Positions 42,615-50,617 of a stretch of 64,000 nucleotides of DNA are shown here, one piece after another. Both the position numbers and the translations under genes were made by a program. The notes under the pieces were generated by a model. The model ran no database searches and had not been told where the DNA came from. It saw only the letters and a program-made list of their open reading frames with translations. The stretch comes from JARIHD01 sp041743655 (GTDB lineage: Bacteria > Patescibacteriota > Saccharimonadia > Saccharimonadales > UBA4665). Location of the stretch: contig JBGTMJ010000018.1 in the NCBI GenBank assembly GCA_041743655.1, positions 17,422 to 81,421 on the forward strand, read 5' to 3'. Positions within the stretch are counted from its first letter, which is position 1. Each line of letters begins with the position of its first letter.

Positions 42615-43730
42615 ATGGCTAAGAAAATCGTTATTGATGCAAGGGAACTGCGCACCAGCACTGGACGTTACATAGAACGCTTATTATATTATCTACAACA
42701 GATAGACAATGAGCATGATTATATAGTACTGCTCAAACCTCAGGACATAGTGGGCTGGCAGCCAACAAGCAAACATTTTACGAAAATGCTATGTCCCTAC
42801 AAAGAATTTACATTTAGCGAACAGTTAGGTTTTTTACAACAGCTTAACAAAATACGTGCCGACCTGGTTCACTTTCCTATGGTTCAGCAACCTATATTAT
42901 ACCGCGGCAACACTGTAACAACCATGCAAGACCTTACTACGTGCCGATTTCGTAATCCAACCAAAAACTGGCTGGTATTTACTGTTAAGCAGCAGGTATA
43001 CAAATTCGTAAATTGGTACGTGCCACGTAAAAGTACCCGTGTGATAACACCGACTGAATACGTCAAACGCGACATTACGGACTTTGCTGGTGTACGGCCA
43101 GAAAAACTCATTGTAACGCATGAGGCAGCTGACCCTATACCCTACTCCCCTGTTCCCCCTTCCCTGCCAATTTTACAAAAAACTAACTTTATTATGTACG
43201 TAGGAAGGCCTTTGCCGCACAAAAATCTTGGGCATCTTATTGAAGCATTCACTATATTGCAAAAAACATACCCTTCCCTTCACCTGGTGTTCGTTGGCAA
43301 AAAAGATACCATGTACGGGCAGATAGAAAACGGTGTACGGGCAATGGGTACAAAAAATGTAGTATTTACTGATTTTGTGAGCGAAGCTGAACTACGTTGG
43401 CTCTACGAGAACTGCGCTGTATATGTTTTTCCTTCCTTAAGTGAAGGTTTTGGATTGCCAGGACTGGAAGCAATGCTGCATAGTGCACCTGTAGCTTCGA
43501 GCAATGCCACATGCTTGCCAGAGGTATACGGCGAAGCGGCTCAATATTTCAACCCACTCGATATACAAGACATGGCAACCAAGATTGCTGAGGTGCTTGG
43601 TGATGAAAAACTTCGCACTCAGCTCGTCAAAAAAGGCCATGAACAAGCTAAAAAGTACTCCTGGCATAGAATGGCAGAAGAAACCCTGCTCGTTTATAAA
43701 GAGGCTTTGGGCGAAACAACAGACGCTTGA
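42615..43730 (+). CDS. GT4-family glycosyltransferase
   Basis: 371 residues from ATG 42615; the longer frame to 42534 overlaps the divergent gene. GT-B fold: KIVIDARELRTSTGRYIERL at the N-terminus, YVPRKSTRVITPTEYVKRDI, the donor-site segment FIMYVGRPLPHKNLGHLIEA, VFVGKKDTMYGQIEN and the EX7E region SLSEGFGLPGLEAMLHSAPV. The early DxR-TSTGRY is typical of WbnH/mannosyltransferase B-like GT4 enzymes. Ends in TGA. It is the last gene of the glycan island, convergent with jag. Confidence 0.92.
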   Translation: MAKKIVIDARELRTSTGRYIERLLYYLQQIDNEHDYIVLLKPQDIVGWQPTSKHFTKMLCPYKEFTFSEQLGFLQQLNKIRADLVHFPMVQQPILYRGNTVTTMQDLTTCRFRNPTKNWLVFTVKQQVYKFVNWYVPRKSTRVITPTEYVKRDITDFAGVRPEKLIVTHEAADPIPYSPVPPSLPILQKTNFIMYVGRPLPHKNLGHLIEAFTILQKTYPSLHLVFVGKKDTMYGQIENGVRAMGTKNVVFTDFVSEAELRWLYENCAVYVFPSLSEGFGLPGLEAMLHSAPVASSNATCLPEVYGEAAQYFNPLDIQDMATKIAEVLGDEKLRTQLVKKGHEQAKKYSWHRMAEETLLVYKEALGETTDA

Positions 43731-43797
43731 TCGACGTAAGTAAAACTACCTGAGTACATCCCACTTCACATGTATTTAATCACGGAAGCAGAATGTG

Positions 43798-44271
43798 CTA
43801 CTCTTCATCGGCCTCATTGTCTTCGGGCAATGTAAGTACAATATGTCGGTCGCGCCCTTCGCCTGCAGATTCGCTGGCCAAGCCATATTCCTGCGCAAGC
43901 TTGTGAATAGTACGACGATCTGCTGCATTCATAGGGTTCAAATCCATCGGTTTACCATTCTCTTTGACTTGTTTCATCCATTCTTCAGCCTGGTTTGCCA
44001 GCCGCTCGGCACGCTGCTTTTTATAATCCGCAACGTCTACGTTGACACGGGTATGCTCAAACCCTTGATTCTTTAATGCGTTACTAACCAAGAATTGTAA
44101 GGCCCGCATGTTTTCGCCACGCTGGCCGATAAGAAAACCATTAAGATGTGTTGACGGCACTTCCAACTCAATAACCTCATCTTCGCTCGTAGCATAGACA
44201 TCTGTATTTAACCCAAAGAACGATAAGACGTCCTCGAGGTACTTTTTGGCATAGCGGATTGATTCTTCCAT
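43798..44271 (-). CDS. jag: KH/R3H RNA-binding protein Jag (SpoIIIJ-associated)
   Basis: 157 residues from ATG 44271 with AAGGAG about 9 nt upstream; the longer frame lies inside yidC. N-terminal Jag_N (EESIRYAKKYLEDVLSFFGL), KH-like domain (VPSTHLNGFLIGQRGENMRA; GxxGxxxxL loop IGQRGENM) and C-terminal R3H domain (PMNAADRRTIHKLAQEYGLA, GEGRDRHIVLTL) in the usual order. KhpB/EloR/Jag binds RNA and influences cell division and wall synthesis in Gram-positive bacteria. Conserved last gene of rpmH-rnpA-yidC-jag. Confidence 0.93.
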   Translation of the reverse strand: MEESIRYAKKYLEDVLSFFGLNTDVYATSEDEVIELEVPSTHLNGFLIGQRGENMRALQFLVSNALKNQGFEHTRVNVDVADYKKQRAERLANQAEEWMKQVKENGKPMDLNPMNAADRRTIHKLAQEYGLASESAGEGRDRHIVLTLPEDNEADEE

Positions 44272-44272
44272 T

Positions 44273-45199
44273 TTATCTTCTCCTTCGCTTCTTGCGCCTG
44301 TTAGTTTTTTGGGATGTTGATTTTGGTTCCTTGACAACTTCAGCTTCGATTGCGTTCTTTTCCCGTGCTATCGCTTTGGTAGCAGCACTATCCATCTCGG
44401 TAGTATCTTCGCGCAAAACAATGCCCTGCTGGATAATTGCCACTAGTCCACTCACTAGCCAGTACAGACTCAGTGCGGCTGCCAAATTGATGGTAAAGAT
44501 CAGTACCATGACTGGCAATATATACCGGATATTTCGGGACATAGCCGAGTTAAGCTCGCCCTGGTCGGCCTGTTTGCCTTCCTTAGCATCCTTTAATATT
44601 GCTTTCAAGCCGCGGGCACTAGCGTCGTCCGGCGCAAGCTGCTTGCTTTGGTAGTACTGTGTAATTGCGCTGGCAACAACAATGGCCAGCGCTGGCCAGT
44701 ATACACCGCTCTGGCTTACGGCACTTTTAGTAATGTCTATAACGCCAAAAAGCGTGGTGTCGAACAATTGTATATTGCCGGCAAGCTGTTTCAGCCAACT
44801 TAAATCCTGTAAGAATGGATAGGCGAACGAAACAATTTCTTCAGGCTTATTAAGCACTCGTTGAAGACCAATATACAAACCCAAGAGTATTGGTATCTGT
44901 AGAAGCATTATGCCTATCTGGCCAAACGGATTGATACCCCGCTCTTTGTACAGTTCGAGCATCATCACTTGTTCTTTGCGCTTATCACCTGCAGCAGCCT
45001 TCTTGACACGTTTAAGTTCCGGCTGTATCTTGCGCATCTTCTTAACCTGGTGCATCTGCTTCTTGATAAGCGGCCACATGAGCAAGCGTATAACGATGGT
45101 GAATAGAATAATTGCCAGGCCAAAGTTATGCCCAGGTATTAACGCATATATGAGCACAAGCAAGTTGAATAGCGGTTGTACAATAAATGTATTAAACAT
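44273..45199 (-). CDS. yidC: membrane protein insertase YidC/Oxa1
   Basis: 308 residues with about five membrane helices: FNLLVLIYALIPGHNFGLAI at the start, then FTIVIRLLMWPLIKKQMHQV with the conserved Arg facing the hydrophilic groove, ILLGLYIGLQRVL, PALAIVVASAITQYYQSKQL and a C-terminal LSLYWLVSGLVAIIQQGIVL. The cytoplasmic hairpin between helices (KMRKIQPELKRVKKAAAGD) is present. It lacks the big periplasmic domain of Gram-negative YidC, like Gram-positive SpoIIIJ. The basic C-terminus (TNRRKKRRRR) can contact ribosomes. AAAGGAG lies about 15 nt before the ATG, farther than usual. Confidence 0.95.
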   Translation of the reverse strand: MFNTFIVQPLFNLLVLIYALIPGHNFGLAIILFTIVIRLLMWPLIKKQMHQVKKMRKIQPELKRVKKAAAGDKRKEQVMMLELYKERGINPFGQIGIMLLQIPILLGLYIGLQRVLNKPEEIVSFAYPFLQDLSWLKQLAGNIQLFDTTLFGVIDITKSAVSQSGVYWPALAIVVASAITQYYQSKQLAPDDASARGLKAILKDAKEGKQADQGELNSAMSRNIRYILPVMVLIFTINLAAALSLYWLVSGLVAIIQQGIVLREDTTEMDSAATKAIAREKNAIEAEVVKEPKSTSQKTNRRKKRRRR

Positions 45200-45208
45200 T
45201 GCTGGTGT

Positions 45209-45607
45209 CTATTTCTCCTTTGGTACTACTATATCATGATTATCTGCTGCTACGTCCCGCATTCCAATAGCCCCCGCCTTCTGCAACTCATCAGTAATTG
45301 TATGGTGAAGTTGGTTTGCTGGCATAGTAGCAAGCTGTTCATTGTACACAACAAATACTAAGTCGAAGGCTTTATGCATACGTGTTTCTTCCGACCTCAC
45401 TACTTCATATATGCGTCGTCTAATACGGTTACGTACAACTGCAGACTTATGGACTTTACGGCTTACCACAACTGCTGCACGATACGTTTCGCGGCGAGTA
45501 TTAAGTATATATTTAAGCGAGCATTGTGTCCCTCTGATAGTTTTACCTTTTTGGTACACAAAACGTAGGCTGCCATAGCCCTGGAACCGGTGTGTTTTGT
45601 CAATCAT
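45209..45607 (-). CDS. rnpA: ribonuclease P protein component
   Basis: 132 residues. It binds RNase P RNA and helps tRNA 5' maturation. Seen: HRFQGYGSLRFVYQKGKTIR at the N-terminus and the RNA-binding RNR-like signature KSAVVRNRIRRRIYEVVR, followed by DLVFVVYNEQLATM. The length is normal for the family plus a C-terminal tail of about 20 residues. It lies between rpmH and yidC in the conserved origin-proximal operon. Confidence 0.94.
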   Translation of the reverse strand: MIDKTHRFQGYGSLRFVYQKGKTIRGTQCSLKYILNTRRETYRAAVVVSRKVHKSAVVRNRIRRRIYEVVRSEETRMHKAFDLVFVVYNEQLATMPANQLHHTITDELQKAGAIGMRDVAADNHDIVVPKEK

Positions 45608-45662
45608 AGGTGTTTTTCGGCAACCTCGCTGTTACTACGTCACCGAAGACAGTCCGCAAGTC

Positions 45663-45800
45663 TTACTGTGAAAGGCGTGTTCGGCCTTTAAGCCGACGGC
45701 GATGCAACACCAGACGACCAGCATGACTGGCCATGCGCTTCATAAAGCCGTGCACTTTTGCGCGGTGACGCTTTTTTGGTTGGTGCGTTCGTTTTGGCAT
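45663..45800 (-). CDS. rpmH: 50S ribosomal protein L34
   Basis: 45 residues: MPKRTHQPKKRHRAKVHGFM then KRMASHAGRLVLHRRRLKGR and TRLSQ. The start MPKRT and the KxHGFMxRM region, followed by Arg-rich GRxVLxRRRxKGR, identify L34 without doubt. It is a short, very basic protein of the large ribosomal subunit. First gene of the rpmH-rnpA-yidC-jag operon, with a promoter at 45921-45949 predicted about 115 nt upstream. Confidence 0.96.
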   Translation of the reverse strand: MPKRTHQPKKRHRAKVHGFMKRMASHAGRLVLHRRRLKGRTRLSQ

Positions 45801-45920
45801 ATTTCTTCTACTCTACCTTACTGGTTAGCAATAGACAAATCAAGCTGATCGTCTATTAAGGATATCTTGTTTCCTAAGCTGATTATTATGCTGGTGAAAA
45901 TAACAATGTTTAACCCCTTT

Positions 45921-45949
45921 AGTATAGCAAGTTATCCACGACCAGCCAA
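45921..45949 (-). promoter_or_regulatory. promoter of the rpmH operon
   Basis: On the minus strand TTGGCT (45944-45949) is separated by 17 nt from TATACT (45921-45926), a good sigma70-type match at ideal spacing. The DnaA box TTATCCACG (45932-45940) lies within the spacer, so DnaA binding at the origin could repress or modulate this operon. Confidence 0.6.
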
Positions 45950-46060
45950 GCATTTTCCACAGTTTATCAGATGAGGCTATTGCCTGTGTATAATCTTTCT
46001 CTATCGGGTCGTGTTTTTGAAATTCTCCTTTTAATATTGTTTCTGGTGTGGAAAAGTCTC
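45925..46060. other. oriC: replication origin, DnaA-box cluster upstream of dnaA
   Basis: Within 130 nt lie four DnaA-box-like 9-mers: TTATCCACG (45932-45940, plus), TTTTCCACA (45953-45961, plus), TGTGTATAA (45985-45993, exact minus-strand TTATACACA) and TGTGGAAAA (46047-46055, minus-strand TTTTCCACA). They sit between the divergent rpmH and dnaA genes, the classic oriC position. A TATAAT (45989-45994) overlaps the exact box, suggesting DnaA autoregulation of dnaA. Confidence 0.8.
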
Positions 46061-46122
46061 TTGATTTACGGTATATTTGCTTATATCGGGTTCTTATAAA
46101 GGTTGAGGGGAGCTTGGGGCAA

Positions 46123-47493
46123 GTGCAGAATGGTTTGTGGCAAGCGGTTTTGGGGGAGATAGAGTTATCAATCTCTCGTGGCAACTTTATGACGTGGTTC
46201 AAGAACACTGCCCTGCTTAATAACGATGAAGATAGTTTCGTAGTTGGCGTTCCTAATGTATTTATTAAACAGCAGCTAGAACGCAAATATAGTGAACTCA
46301 TACTTGAAACCTTAAAAAAGAATGGTATTTCGCCACACAGAATTGAGTATAAGATACACACAATTCCACTACGCCCGGACGAGTCAAAAAACGACAATCC
46401 AGTTACGCTTACGGGCCCCACACCTACTGAAAGGTTGGCAAGTCGTCCCAGATCCAATGTCCTGACTCATAATTACCGACTGGGATTAAATGAGAAATAT
46501 ACGTTTGAGAACTTTATTGTTGGTTCGGGTAACGAGCTGGCCTACGCCGCTTGTCAGGCAGTCGCTGCCCATCCAGGTACCAAATACAATCCGTTGTTTT
46601 TATACGGAGGCGTAGGAATTGGCAAGACCCACCTTATACAAGCTGTTGGCAATACCGTACTCGCAAACAAGGCCAATGCCCAGGTCGTGTACGTATCAAC
46701 CGAACAGTTTGTTCAGGAGTTCGTTGATGCCTTACGGTTTAAAAAGAATACTGATTTTGCCGACTATTACCGCGGAGCTGATGTGTTAATTGTCGACGAT
46801 GTTCAATTTCTGGCCGGTAAAGAAAAAATCCAAGAAGAGTTCTTCCACACATTCAATGCCCTGCACCAAGCAAACAAACAGATAATAATAAGCAGTGATA
46901 AACCTCCAAGGGAAATACCGACGCTTGAAGAACGCTTACGCTCCCGTTTTGTATGGGGTATGAGTATAGACATGCAGAACCCGGACTTTGAAACGCGGTG
47001 CGCTATCATTCAAACAAAAGCCCATACTCAAGGTATTGAACTTACATCTGACGTGGCTGAATACCTGGCCACCAATATACAGACAAACATTCGTGAGCTA
47101 GAGGGCGCTCTGAACCAATTGTTAGCTTTCTGTGAAATGCGTGGCCTCGACCCTGACATGGGTGTTGCCAGCAGCTTGCTCGGAACCAGCCAAACCAGGC
47201 CAAAACATATCAGCGCCAAACAAATTATTGAAAGGACAGCGAGGCACTTCCAGATTGCTTTCGAGGACATTGTTGGCCCTAAGCGTGATAAAGACATAGT
47301 CGTCCCCCGCCAAATAGCTATGTACATATTGCGCAGCGAATTACATCTAAGCTTTCCCAAAATAGCCCGTGAGTTGGGACGCAAAGACCATACGACCGCT
47401 ATTCACTCTGTTGAGAAGATCGAAAAGGAGTCCCGTCTCGATGCTGATTTACGTGAGGCTATCGCTCAAATCAAGGAACGGCTACATGTGTAG
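46123..47493 (+). CDS. dnaA: chromosomal replication initiator protein DnaA
   Basis: 456 residues from GTG 46123, chosen because GAGGGGAG lies about 10 nt upstream and the protein then starts just before the conserved LWQAVLGEIELSISRGNFMT. A longer frame to GTG 46048 would begin inside a DnaA box. Domain I is followed by a short linker, then AAA+ domain III with YTFENFIVGSGNELAYAACQ, Walker A GGVGIGKTH, Walker B VLIVDDVQFLAGKEK, sensor 1 IIISSDKPPREI and the arginine-finger region EERLRSRFVWG. Domain IV has PRQIAMYILRSELHLSFPKI and the DnaA-box-binding signature GRKDHTTAIHSVEKI. It opens oriC and loads the helicase. Confidence 0.96.
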   Translation: MQNGLWQAVLGEIELSISRGNFMTWFKNTALLNNDEDSFVVGVPNVFIKQQLERKYSELILETLKKNGISPHRIEYKIHTIPLRPDESKNDNPVTLTGPTPTERLASRPRSNVLTHNYRLGLNEKYTFENFIVGSGNELAYAACQAVAAHPGTKYNPLFLYGGVGIGKTHLIQAVGNTVLANKANAQVVYVSTEQFVQEFVDALRFKKNTDFADYYRGADVLIVDDVQFLAGKEKIQEEFFHTFNALHQANKQIIISSDKPPREIPTLEERLRSRFVWGMSIDMQNPDFETRCAIIQTKAHTQGIELTSDVAEYLATNIQTNIRELEGALNQLLAFCEMRGLDPDMGVASSLLGTSQTRPKHISAKQIIERTARHFQIAFEDIVGPKRDKDIVVPRQIAMYILRSELHLSFPKIARELGRKDHTTAIHSVEKIEKESRLDADLREAIAQIKERLHV

Positions 47494-47700
47494 AGATTGT
47501 GTACAACCAGTGCAAGGCGTGCTAAAAAGTATGAGGAGTGAACACATTTTATGCACCGTTCCAGGTATCGGTTCTGGATGGGATGTGAACAACCGGTTCT
47601 TTTCCACGAACCTTACACATTGTTTGTCCTATAGTTTTCCCACTCTATTTTTAATACTTTTTTATCTGTTTAGTGGAACTTTTTCCACGGTTTGCACAGC
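47494..47700. other. oriC: DnaA-box cluster and AT-rich stretch between dnaA and dnaN
   Basis: The 257-nt spacer holds more DnaA-box-like sites: TGTGTACAA (47498-47506, reverse), TTATGCACC (47549-47557), TTTTCCACG (47600-47608), TTTTCCACG (47681-47689) and GTTTGCACA (47690-47698), each one or two mismatches from TTWTNCACA. A T-rich run at about 47636-47670 (TATTTTTAATACTTTTTTAT) is a candidate unwinding element. Together with the upstream cluster this is a bipartite origin layout. No gene was seen in the spacer. Confidence 0.65.
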
Positions 47701-47750
47701 ACCTATAACTAAGACTACTAAATGGTGAATCAATAACTAGGAGTAATAGT

Positions 47751-48842
47751 ATGAAGTTACAAGTCACTCAGGAAAATCTAAACAAAGCACTTGGCACGGT
47801 CGGTCGGGTTGCTAATACTCGGAGTACTTTGCCAGTACTTGCCAATGTACTAATCAAAACAGTCAATAACCGTCTTAGTATATCTGCTACCAACTTAGAC
47901 ATTGCCATAACCCACTACATAGGGGCTAAAGTATCGGACGATGGAGCTATTACAGTCCCTGCTCGGTTAATGCAAGACTTTGTCAGTAGCTTACCTGCCA
48001 GCGTCATAAACCTGGATCTAGATGAATACAGGCTACATATTGTTACCGACCAATACCAATCAGTCGTTAATGGTGTGTCTGCAGAAGAATTCCCAGTAAT
48101 GCCAACAATTGAAAGCGGTAAGACATGGAAAGTATCAGGAACTTTGCTTAAAAAGAGCCTTCAACAAGTAGTTATGGCAGCGTCTGGCGATGAAGCCCGT
48201 CCTGTTCTTACGGGGGTGCTACTTCACACTAATGACGGAAAACTTTATATGGCGGCTACCGATAGTTACCGGCTTGCAGAGAAGCAACTGGGTTCTAATA
48301 AAGAGCAGATTGAATTGCTTGTTCCTGGTTCGGCTATGCAGGACTTACTACGAATTCTTAGTGACTATGATGGTGACGTTGAGATTACGAATGATGAACA
48401 GCAGGTTTTATTCCACGTAGGTGACGTTGAACTCGTAACCAGACTCATTGAGGGTAAATACCCGGATTACCGTAAACTTATGCCACAAGAGTTTGCGGTG
48501 ACAGCTAATCTTAAGCGTGCTGACCTGCTTAATGTCACTAAAGTATCAAGTTTGTTTGCCCGCGAGAGTGCCGGCAGTATAACTATTAATATTGACGAGG
48601 AAGAGCAGAAACTCAGTATACGTTCAGTGGCCTCACAACTGGGTGAAAATACCGCTTCTGCTAACGCCAAAGTTACTGGTACCAGTGTAATAACAATTAA
48701 TTCACGGTATTTACTGGATGCCTTACACGCACTCGGTGGAGAAGATGTATTATTTTCCTTTAATGGAAAATTGGAACCTACGGTTATACGTGACCCCGCT
48801 GCAACAGATTATACCCATATAATCATGCCCCTAAAGTCATAG
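47751..48842 (+). CDS. dnaN: DNA polymerase III beta subunit (sliding clamp)
   Basis: 363 residues, the normal clamp length. Three repeated clamp domains are visible: KLQVTQENLNKALGTVGRVA, TRSTLPVLANVLIKTVNNRL; EEFPVMPTIESGKTWKVSGT, RPVLTGVLLHTNDGKLYMAA with TDSYRLAEKQL; and LIEGKYPDYRKLMPQEF, FARESAGSITINID. The C-terminal VIRDPAATDYTHIIMPL matches the clamp end that forms the peptide-binding pocket. AGGAG lies 7 nt before the ATG. It encircles DNA and tethers the polymerase. Confidence 0.96.
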   Translation: MKLQVTQENLNKALGTVGRVANTRSTLPVLANVLIKTVNNRLSISATNLDIAITHYIGAKVSDDGAITVPARLMQDFVSSLPASVINLDLDEYRLHIVTDQYQSVVNGVSAEEFPVMPTIESGKTWKVSGTLLKKSLQQVVMAASGDEARPVLTGVLLHTNDGKLYMAATDSYRLAEKQLGSNKEQIELLVPGSAMQDLLRILSDYDGDVEITNDEQQVLFHVGDVELVTRLIEGKYPDYRKLMPQEFAVTANLKRADLLNVTKVSSLFARESAGSITINIDEEEQKLSIRSVASQLGENTASANAKVTGTSVITINSRYLLDALHALGGEDVLFSFNGKLEPTVIRDPAATDYTHIIMPLKS

Positions 48843-48900
48843 TCCGTATACCACATAGAATGTTATTGGGTATAAAAATAAAAAGATACTCTGCCAAAAT

Positions 48901-49158
48901 CTACTTATAGAGTTGACTATGGTTACCCAAGGCCACAAAAACGGCTATACCATCAACTATTTTGTAATGCGCTCGCCAGTCGCCACCAAAAGCTATAGAC
49001 CGGTAGCCTGTCCATTCACTGGTTAGGGGGTGATTGTACAGGTCGGGATGCATCGGCTCATTAACAAAAAGCATAAGTGCTTTTTTAAGGCGTTCCCGTT
49101 GAGCTGGTTTCAGTTTAAGATATTGCTTATCAAAAGATTTGTGACGACGTATTTGCAT
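48901..49158 (-). CDS. RelE/YafQ-family toxin
   Basis: 85 residues, basic. Seen: KSFDKQYLKLKPAQRERLKK at the N-terminus, the TSEWTGYRSIAFGGDWRAHY core strands and a C-terminal VDGIAVFVALGNHSQLYK. The late His in GNHSQLY and the Arg/Lys residues fit the RelE/YafQ superfamily of ribosome-dependent mRNA nucleases, although a ParE-like activity cannot be excluded. It starts 2 nt after the antitoxin stop, the usual order antitoxin-toxin. Convergent with dnaN. Confidence 0.88.
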   Translation of the reverse strand: MQIRRHKSFDKQYLKLKPAQRERLKKALMLFVNEPMHPDLYNHPLTSEWTGYRSIAFGGDWRAHYKIVDGIAVFVALGNHSQLYK

Positions 49159-49160
49159 CG

Positions 49161-49442
49161 TCAGTCATTATTCTCCAAGTCGCCTAAAAAGTCATCTACA
49201 TTGCTATAGATTTTTGACACATTCTTACCCGTCTTAATATCGGCATCGGCTTTCTGTATAATCTTTTCAAGATAAGGGGTAGGCTCTAGGCTGGTGCTAA
49301 GTACCACGCGACGGTCTCGCAAGGCTTGCTTAATAACCATGTTTACGAAAGCGGTACTAGACACACCTAGTTCTGCAGCAAAATTTTTTAATTCCCGCTT
49401 AGTCTGTTCGTCAGTTTTGATACTTAATAATACACTATTCAT
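49161..49442 (-). CDS. RelB/DinJ-family antitoxin
   Basis: 93 residues. The N-terminal ribbon-helix-helix has SVLLSIKTDEQTKRELKNFA, AELGVSSTAFVNMVIKQALR, typical of RelB/DinJ; the acidic, flexible C-terminus (SNVDDFLGDLENND) would wrap the toxin. It probably represses its own promoter, a strong TTGACA-TACAAT element that carries an AT-rich palindrome, together with the toxin. The ATG lies only 9 nt after the -10, so the mRNA is probably leaderless. Confidence 0.88.
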   Translation of the reverse strand: MNSVLLSIKTDEQTKRELKNFAAELGVSSTAFVNMVIKQALRDRRVVLSTSLEPTPYLEKIIQKADADIKTGKNVSKIYSNVDDFLGDLENND

Positions 49443-49451
49443 AATACATAC

Positions 49452-49481
49452 ATTGTATATATAACGTATATATTATGTCAA
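49452..49481 (-). promoter_or_regulatory. promoter/operator of the toxin-antitoxin pair
   Basis: On the minus strand TTGACA (49476-49481) and TACAAT (49452-49457) are 18 nt apart. The spacer is an imperfect palindrome (TATATACGTTATATA), a likely site for the ribbon-helix-helix antitoxin. The predicted transcription start is within about 3 nt of the antitoxin ATG (49442). Confidence 0.65.
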
Positions 49482-49532
49482 TATATTTAGCGCTCAAGTG
49501 CAAGAATAACTAATGTATAGGATAATAAGTGG

Positions 49533-50588
49533 ATGATAACCGATATACGATTGCAAAAATTCCGGTCGTATAGTGACGATTCTTTCGAAATTGACCCTGG
49601 GGTAAATATAATTGTAGGTCCAAACGCTAGCGGTAAGACTAACTTGCTGGAAGCGGTTCTGGTACTGGCTCGTGGAAGCTCATACAGGGCAAAGGATGTA
49701 GAGATGGTGCAGTTCGGGTCGCCATGGGCGCGTCTGGACGCCCACACACCCTCACAAACACGCGTGGTGAAGATTAAGACCGATCCGACTATTACTAAAA
49801 CCTTTGAAATAGATGAACAGACATTTTTCCGTTTGTCACAAATAAAAAATTTACCAACAGTTTTATTTGAACCAAACCATTTATCCCTTCTCAGTGGTCC
49901 ACCAGAACTACGTCGTGGATTTATGGATGAGCTCATAGAACAAACAGAACCGGGCTATGCCAGTGTGTTCCGTCACTACCGGCGGGTTCTGGCGCAGCGC
50001 AATGCTTTGCTCAAACTTAGCCCCAAAGATCTGAAAGAACAATTATTTGTCTGGAACATACGGCTCAGCGAGCTTGGCGGTAAGATTGCACGTGAGCGGA
50101 GCACTATTATTGCTAAGCTTTCAGATCGTGCAAATGATTTATATAGCTCGCTTTCAGGGGATACTAAAAAAATTACAGTACTATACGACACACGTTTTAA
50201 TATAGGGAGCTACGAAACAGAGCTACTACACAAACTTGAATCAAATACACACCTGGATATGCTTCGCGGCTTTACTGCATATGGCCCACACAGAGATGAT
50301 ATTAAGATACTGATTGACGGACACGACGCTTCAGAAGTCGCTTCCCGCGGTGAACTGCGTACACTAGTGCTAATGCTCAAATTGACAGAGCTGCAACTCA
50401 TCGAACAAGCACGTAATACAAAACCTCTACTACTACTAGACGACGTATTTAGTGAACTTGATACAAAACGCCGCCAAGCTTTAACCAGCTATGTTGCCGG
50501 CTATCAGACATTTATAACTACTACCGATGCCGATGTGGTGGTGCATCATTTTACAAGCAGTAATATCATACCTCTCGCCGCCAAATAA
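49533..50588 (+). CDS. recF: DNA replication and repair protein RecF
   Basis: 351 residues. SMC-like ATPase: ITDIRLQKFRSYSDDSFEID, Walker A VGPNASGKTNLLEAV, YRAKDVEMVQFGS, the conserved EPNHLSLLSGPPELRRGFMD, RHYRRVLAQRNALLK, GPHRDDIKILIDG, the signature region ASRGELRTLVLMLKLTELQL and Walker B LLLLDDVFSELDTKRRQAL. RecF helps load RecA at gaps. The ATG at 49533 has no ribosome binding site; TATAGG/GATAAT hexamers lie 6-11 nt upstream. It is separated from dnaN by the reversed toxin-antitoxin pair. Confidence 0.94.
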   Translation: MITDIRLQKFRSYSDDSFEIDPGVNIIVGPNASGKTNLLEAVLVLARGSSYRAKDVEMVQFGSPWARLDAHTPSQTRVVKIKTDPTITKTFEIDEQTFFRLSQIKNLPTVLFEPNHLSLLSGPPELRRGFMDELIEQTEPGYASVFRHYRRVLAQRNALLKLSPKDLKEQLFVWNIRLSELGGKIARERSTIIAKLSDRANDLYSSLSGDTKKITVLYDTRFNIGSYETELLHKLESNTHLDMLRGFTAYGPHRDDIKILIDGHDASEVASRGELRTLVLMLKLTELQLIEQARNTKPLLLLDDVFSELDTKRRQALTSYVAGYQTFITTTDADVVVHHFTSSNIIPLAAK

Positions 50589-50617
50589 TCTTCACAACGT
50601 ACCTAAGATTGGGGAAG

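Noticed and set aside
46048..46122. Longer DnaA N-terminus from GTG 46048
   Set aside because: It would start inside a DnaA box and add residues not seen in the family; GTG 46123 has a GAGGGGAG ribosome binding site.
45840..46457. Minus-strand frame of 205 codons across the dnaA start and origin
   Set aside because: It overlaps DnaA boxes and the dnaA N-terminus, and its Ser/Cys-rich translation resembles no protein.
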